Assembly (NCBI GenBank): GCA_004211695.1
Contig: SEEV01000011.1
Location: forward strand, 1-45,341
From: Rhodococcus sp. (in: high G+C Gram-positive bacteria)
GTDB taxonomy: Bacteria; Actinomycetota; Actinomycetes; Mycobacteriales; Mycobacteriaceae
DNA: 45,341 nt
Direction of reading: 5' to 3'
A program made the position numbers and the translations under genes. The notes under the pieces are model-generated. The model had not been told where the DNA came from. It saw only the letters and a program-made list of their open reading frames with translations, and searched no databases. Positions 43,202 through 45,341 of this stretch are shown here, one piece after another. The first letter of the stretch is position 1, and every line of letters begins with the position of its first letter.

Positions 43202-44179
43202 ATGAGCTCACTCAAGTCGAACGAACAGGAGGCTCTCGACCGGAGCCGATTGGTTCGGGAAGTTCTCGGCCACTTCGCCACCGGTGTCGCCGTGATCACC
43301 GCGACCTCAACTGACGGCGAGCCGGTGGGGATGTCGGTCAACTCATTCACCTCGGTATCGCTCGAGCCCCCACTCGTACTGTTCTGTGCGGGGCGCCAGT
43401 CCGGCACCTGGAAGAGCATTCAGGCCTCCGGCCAATTCTGCGCAAATATCCTCGACATCACCCAACAGGATCTCGCGGGCCGGTTCGCCTCCAGGACGGC
43501 CGACCGCTTCGCTGGGGTGGAGTACAAACAGGGGGTAACTGGCTCACCGGTACTCGCAGGTGCGAGCGCGTTCGTCGATTGTCGTATCGTCTCCGAGCTA
43601 GACGGGGGGGACCATGTCATCGTCGTCGGCGAGGTCCTAGACCACGGGATGAGCCACGACCCCACTCCGCTTGTCTTCTATCGAAGCAGGTACTCGGCAG
43701 TGAGCGGCGAGGGAATCTCTACCGCGGCGATTACTCAAGCCCGCCTATACGTCCAACAGAAAGTCGCTGAGTTGCCCTCAGCTGCAACACCTATCGAACG
43801 GCTCGGCACCGCAGTCTGCGCCTTCGTCATCTCCCTCCTGGCAATGAGCAAGGAAATCCGACATGCCCTCCGCAACCTCTGGTACGCCCGCGTTGACGTT
43901 CGCGACGAACTCATCGCCGAGGAGCATGCCTTCTTCATCCTCTGGGATGAGCTGTTAGCTGAGGTGCTCACATTCGGGGAACTGCGTGATCGGTTGCCGC
44001 TCGATATTGCACGTCAGCTTTGCATGGGCACCCTCGGCTGGGTAGTCAACTGGTGGACACCCGAGTACTGCACCCCAGAGGAATTGGCGAGCATGGCTCG
44101 CGAGTTCGTGCTTCACGGATTGATTTCGAATTTGCAACAGCACGGCACGGCGGGCGACAGTTTGATCGGACCCGTGTGA
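43202..44179 (+). CDS. Flavin reductase fused to TetR-type ligand-binding domain
   Basis: A 325-residue chimera. Residues about 15-170 form an FMN-binding flavin reductase (HpaC/Fre-like): FATGVAVITATSTDGEPVGMSVNSFTSVSLEPPLVLFC, the usual SxxxxSxxPP-type core, and the end GEVLDHGMSHDPTPLVFYRSRYS. Residues about 180-315 are all-helical. They read like the C-terminal ligand/dimer domain of TetR regulators: TPIERLGTAVCAFVISLLAMSKEIRHALRNLW, then LWDELLAEVLTFGELRDRLPLDIARQLCMGTLGWVVNWW, then EELASMAREFVLHGLI. No helix-turn-helix is present anywhere. Plain flavin reductases end near residue 170. It probably supplies reduced flavin to a two-component monooxygenase not encoded in this window, with ligand control built in. 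The start GTG/ATG region is clear at ATG 43202 after GGAAGGGCGG. Confidence 0.88.
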   Translation: MSSLKSNEQEALDRSRLVREVLGHFATGVAVITATSTDGEPVGMSVNSFTSVSLEPPLVLFCAGRQSGTWKSIQASGQFCANILDITQQDLAGRFASRTADRFAGVEYKQGVTGSPVLAGASAFVDCRIVSELDGGDHVIVVGEVLDHGMSHDPTPLVFYRSRYSAVSGEGISTAAITQARLYVQQKVAELPSAATPIERLGTAVCAFVISLLAMSKEIRHALRNLWYARVDVRDELIAEEHAFFILWDELLAEVLTFGELRDRLPLDIARQLCMGTLGWVVNWWTPEYCTPEELASMAREFVLHGLISNLQQHGTAGDSLIGPV

Positions 44180-45165
44180 CCCACCGACTATCGCAGCAAG
44201 GCGGGTCTGCTTAGGTCTGGTGAATAACCCGATCGAGACCGCGGCAGTGGTGTGTCCATGTTGTGGAGACTCCGCAGGCGAGTCTGCGTCGGTGCCAGAG
44301 TTGTGGCTGAATCTGCTAGGACTGCAGCGATGACGACCGAACCGCGAGCGCCCCGCGGACAGGCCGAACTAGCCGACTACTTGAGCTCGTGGTGTGGCGA
44401 CCTTGATCAGGCCATGTATCGGTGCTCAACGGTGGAGCGCGAACTGCGCTAGGCAGTTGAGGTGTCTGGGTACAACGTCGTGGTGACTCGGCTCGGTAGG
44501 AGAATTTTCCTTAAGCATCGTATTGTGGCACCCAACGTGTCGAGGTCGATGATGTGGAAGGCCAAAACTGCGAGACCATCATGGCTTCGCCGAAATCGCA
44601 CCGCTCGTCGGATCGTAGCGACCGGGCCGCAGCACTTCTTCTGGGGTGCTATACCGGCTTTCGTTGACAGTCGGCCGGTTCGTTGACGCGGGCGCCGAGT
44701 GTCTAGCGGGGCGTCGTCCGACAACGACTGGGATGGAGGGTGAGCCGGGTCGGCGACACGGGGTGGTGGCGCCGAGGATGCGGGGATCTTGATGCGGCGA
44801 GAGCGCACGGCCGCAGGTGGGGAGATCCATCGCTGTCGGTCGTGACCAGCCTCAGAACATCCCCTGCCCATCAAAGGATTTGGTTTGGTGAGTCGGGAAC
44901 GTTCGAGTTGGCACCGCTACTGCCCCGGAAGGGGGTGTGATGTGTCGGCGCCACTGGGGACAATTGCCGGATTCTCGACGGTGCGGAGTGCGCACGACAT
45001 TGTCAGAGAAACATCCGGGTGGCCGTCGACGACACGAGGTCGAGTTCTGGTCAAGATCCGACAGGCTTCCGGGAAATGGACACCGTGCGACCCACTTGCG
45101 CAATCAGATTGGCGCGTCGACGAAATGTGCGTCGACTAGGCCGAAGTTGCGGTCTGGTGGACGAG
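44180..45165. other. About 1 kb with no confident gene
   Basis: A 40-codon frame from ATG 44331 (MTTEPRAPRGQAELADYL...) and an 84-codon frame at 44885-45139 are open, but no family is recognised and ribosome sites are poor. The stretch may be decayed mobile-element sequence leading to the partial ORF at the edge. Confidence 0.4.
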
Positions 45166-45192
45166 CGAACCCCCAGTTGAGCTGGGGGTTCG
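45166..45192 (-). terminator. Hairpin past the right-edge ORF
   Basis: CGAACCCCCAG (45166-45176) pairs perfectly with CTGGGGGTTCG (45182-45192) over a 5-base loop. It lies 26 bp past the stop of the minus-strand partial ORF. It could instead be an element end. Confidence 0.6.
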
Positions 45193-45217
45193 TTGGTTTC
45201 GGTTGTGGTTGTTCTGG

Positions 45218-45340
45218 CTACTTGACCGCCAGGGGGATGGCGGTGTCGAGGAGTTCGAACGCGCGTCGTTGGGTCGGGGTGGGGACGGCCAGGGTCGCCA
45301 CGATCGGTCCGACCTCGCCGTATTGGAGGTCGTTGCGGGT
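45218..45340 (-). CDS. C-terminal 40 residues of an unidentified protein
   Basis: A minus-strand frame open from the window edge to a TAG at 45218-45220, ending RRAFELLDTAIPLAVK. The codon use is typical of a GC-rich gene and a terminator follows, so it is probably real coding sequence cut by the window. I do not recognise the family; a transposase or a DNA-binding protein is possible. Confidence 0.5.
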   Translation of the reverse strand, partial: TRNDLQYGEVGPIVATLAVPTPTQRRAFELLDTAIPLAVK

Positions 45341-45341
45341 C

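Overview
The window looks like a catabolic island from a high-GC, mycolic-acid-type actinomycete, most likely Rhodococcus or a close relative. The evidence is GC-rich codon use with frequent GTG/TTG starts, ATGA stop/start overlaps, a PknK-type kinase regulator, an FprB-type ferredoxin-reductase fusion and a 3-ketosteroid-dehydrogenase-like flavoprotein. No tRNA, rRNA or CRISPR array was seen.

Layout, left to right. 1-1896 (minus): a CaiB-type CoA-transferase and an HMG-CoA-lyase-like gene, each broken by a one-base frameshift; the lyase runs into a 59-bp fold-back inverted repeat at the window edge. 2137-6267: a divergent ribose-type ABC importer (permease and ATPase minus, lipoprotein binding protein plus). 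6465-6824: an IS110 relic. 7086-10382: a PknK-like kinase/NB-ARC/LuxR regulator. 10629-13247: SDR, double-hotdog dehydratase, VOC protein. 13682-17535: acyl-CoA ligase, SRPBCC protein, KstD-like dehydrogenase. 17992-18549: VOC protein. 19001-24389: homogentisate-dioxygenase-like bicupin, alpha/beta hydrolase, crotonase, two acyl-CoA dehydrogenases. 24718-25590: a frameshifted LLM oxidoreductase. 26844-27524: TetR regulator. 27890-28090: a second IS110 relic. 28540-31741 (minus): AAHS-type MFS transporter, and a P450 with a 3Fe-4S ferredoxin. 32480-38560: aldehyde dehydrogenase, nicotinoprotein-type alcohol dehydrogenase, ferredoxin-FprB fusion, CamA-type ferredoxin reductase. 39276-42596: aconitase-family hydro-lyase and amidohydrolase. 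43202-44179: flavin reductase fused to a TetR-type ligand domain. A cut ORF lies at the right edge.

The genes read as one pathway for a cyclic, probably terpenoid, alicyclic or aromatic compound. Import is by the MFS and/or ABC system. Hydroxylation would be by the P450 chain, and oxidation by the alcohol and aldehyde dehydrogenases. CoA activation, ring desaturation by the KstD-like enzyme, ring cleavage by the bicupin dioxygenase and beta-oxidation-like steps would follow. The substrate cannot be read from sequence.

The strongest new signal is regulatory. A 21-bp imperfect palindrome (half-site TAAnCAAnCA, centre base, half-site TGnTTGnTTA) occurs in front of most transcription units here, and in several cases lies on top of the predicted -10 box. 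It ties the ABC importer, ligase, dioxygenase, P450, dehydrogenase, aconitase, amidohydrolase and flavin-reductase units into one likely repressor-controlled regulon. The second notable point is the flavin reductase whose C-terminal half resembles a TetR ligand-binding domain with no DNA-binding domain.
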